This document shows positions 33,304 through 33,980 of a stretch of 33,980 nucleotides of DNA, piece after piece (positions within the stretch are counted from its first letter, which is position 1; each line of letters starts with the position of its first letter). The position numbers and the translations under genes are program-made. The notes under the pieces are model-generated. The model saw only the letters and a list, made by a program, of their open reading frames with translations. It was not told where the DNA came from and searched no databases. The stretch spans positions 1 to 33,980 of the forward strand of contig JAKBMG010000116.1 of the NCBI GenBank assembly GCA_021831685.1, read 5' to 3'. The DNA comes from Bacteroidota bacterium (GTDB lineage Bacteria > Bacteroidota > Ignavibacteria > Ignavibacteriales > Ignavibacteriaceae).

Positions 33304-33615
33304 TTTTAACCTCAAATTTTATAAAAATTATTTTATAGTAGATATAATTTCTTTTGAAAGCTAATTTAATGATTTTTTATTTCTTTTGGGCCCTTAATAA
33401 AAACTTTAATTTATAGGTAATAATTCAAATTTAGACTAAAACCACCTTAATTATTACATTACATTATAAACCCGAGGTAATATTTATTTGTTTTTTCAGA
33501 GTGATTATTCCCATTTTGCTTTCTAATAAGGATATCTTGCAATGTGCATGGTAATTATATTAACTTTGTATAATCTTTTACTAACTTTTAAAATAAAAAA
33601 GTATTAAAATCAATT
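33304..33615. other. Divergent spacer between glycosyltransferase and Wzz-type gene
   Basis: AT-rich region of about 310 bases without a gene. For the plus strand, TATAAT at 33569-33574 and an overlapping TAACTTTG (33561-33568), which fits the Bacteroidetes -7 pattern TAnnTTTG, are candidate core elements. Neither has a clear upstream partner. No repeat or RNA gene was seen. Confidence 0.4.
33310..33313 (-). promoter_or_regulatory. Shine-Dalgarno fixing the glycosyltransferase start
   Basis: GAGG, then TTAAAA, then ATG on the minus strand. The upstream TTG lies inside this site, so the ATG at 33301-33303 is the more likely start. Confidence 0.65.
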
Positions 33616-33980
33616 ATGGTTGAAAAAAAAAACATTGAAAAACGAATGCTTTCCGATTACTTATATATTTTGTATAAGTGGAAAAAATTTTTAATAATTA
33701 ACCTAATTATTGTTGGTGTTATTTCATCAATAATTGCATTTTTATTGCCTAAAGAATACAAAGCTTCTTCTACCATAATGATCCCACCTTCTCAGGATAT
33801 GGGATTGGGCGGATTGAGCAGTTTGCTAGGTGGCAAGTCATCACTAGCGTCTTTGGGCGTGAAAGCGTTTGGGATGTCGGGTACTTCTGAGGATGTCATT
33901 CTTGGTATTATAAATAGTAGGTCTGCATTAACAGATGCAATAAATAAATTTAATTTAATGAAATATTATGAAACTAATAA
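33616..33980 (+). CDS. Wzz/chain-length determinant family protein (5' part)
   Basis: Partial gene cut by the window end; 121 codons are visible with no stop. It starts MVEKKNIEKRMLSDYLYILYKWKKF, then a membrane helix at about 25-44 (LIINLIIVGVISSIIAFLLP), then KEYKASSTIMIPPSQDMG. This is the Wzz pattern: a short cytoplasmic N-terminus, the first membrane helix and the start of the periplasmic domain. A Gly/Ser/Leu-rich loop (GLGGLSSLLGGKSSL) follows. Wzz-type proteins set polysaccharide chain length or take part in capsule export. Whether a C-terminal tyrosine kinase domain follows cannot be seen. It diverges from the glycosyltransferase and probably opens a surface-polysaccharide cluster. 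Confidence 0.8.
   Translation, partial: MVEKKNIEKRMLSDYLYILYKWKKFLIINLIIVGVISSIIAFLLPKEYKASSTIMIPPSQDMGLGGLSSLLGGKSSLASLGVKAFGMSGTSEDVILGIINSRSALTDAINKFNLMKYYETN

Overview
The window is AT-rich bacterial chromosome packed with housekeeping genes. Gene content and protein flavour suggest the Bacteroidetes/Chlorobi/Ignavibacteria supergroup, most likely an Ignavibacteria-like organism. Supporting points are a type 2 (flavin) IPP isomerase, a DUF3098-like membrane protein, a GEGSGG-type hexosamine phosphate mutase, frequent GTG/TTG starts, and short palindromic repeats between genes. This placement is inference from the sequence alone; no 16S or other marker RNA is present.

Layout. 1-298 holds a palindromic interspersed repeat. 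An endonuclease III gene (minus) and a glmM-type mutase (plus) diverge from a short shared spacer. From about 14.6 kb down to 4.1 kb lies a minus-strand run of ten tightly packed genes, many overlapping by 1-4 nt: type 2 IPP isomerase, polyprenyl diphosphate synthase, HPr, Enzyme I, PrmC, Dtd, an alkaline-phosphatase-superfamily metalloenzyme, ComEC, PurK and PurE. A lipoprotein/DUF58 pair follows beyond a palindromic repeat. 14.6-15.2 kb is a non-coding island with a 318-bp terminal-inverted-repeat element full of small hairpins. Then come kbl-tdh (threonine to glycine), a TerB-like protein and a cytidylate-kinase-like protein (all minus), fumC (plus), an unusual 566-residue Rossmann protein (minus) and a TPR protein (plus). 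After a second repeat-bearing spacer, a plus-strand run carries metF, a Gfo/Idh/MocA oxidoreductase, a class II aldolase, ddl, an FtsB/DivIC-like protein, rarA and a zinc-ribbon methyltransferase. dprA, a DUF3098-like gene, an 82-residue unknown and a family 9 glycosyltransferase lie on the minus strand. The window ends inside a Wzz-type polysaccharide chain-length gene, so a surface-polysaccharide locus probably continues past the edge.

How the genes fit together. ddl, the FtsB-like gene and the hexosamine phosphate mutase serve cell wall and division. IPP isomerase and polyprenyl synthase make isoprenoid carriers or quinone tails. EI and HPr form the general part of a PTS with no EII in view. 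ComEC and DprA imply natural transformation. Nth and RarA maintain the genome.

The most intriguing signals are non-coding. Two successive minus-strand leaders, at about 31.34-31.46 kb and 31.81-31.93 kb, each pair a promoter-like sequence with roughly 84 nt of structured RNA ending in an intrinsic-terminator shape, upstream of two small uncharacterised genes. Each could be an independent small RNA or an attenuator. Positions were read by eye; no folding or database search was run.
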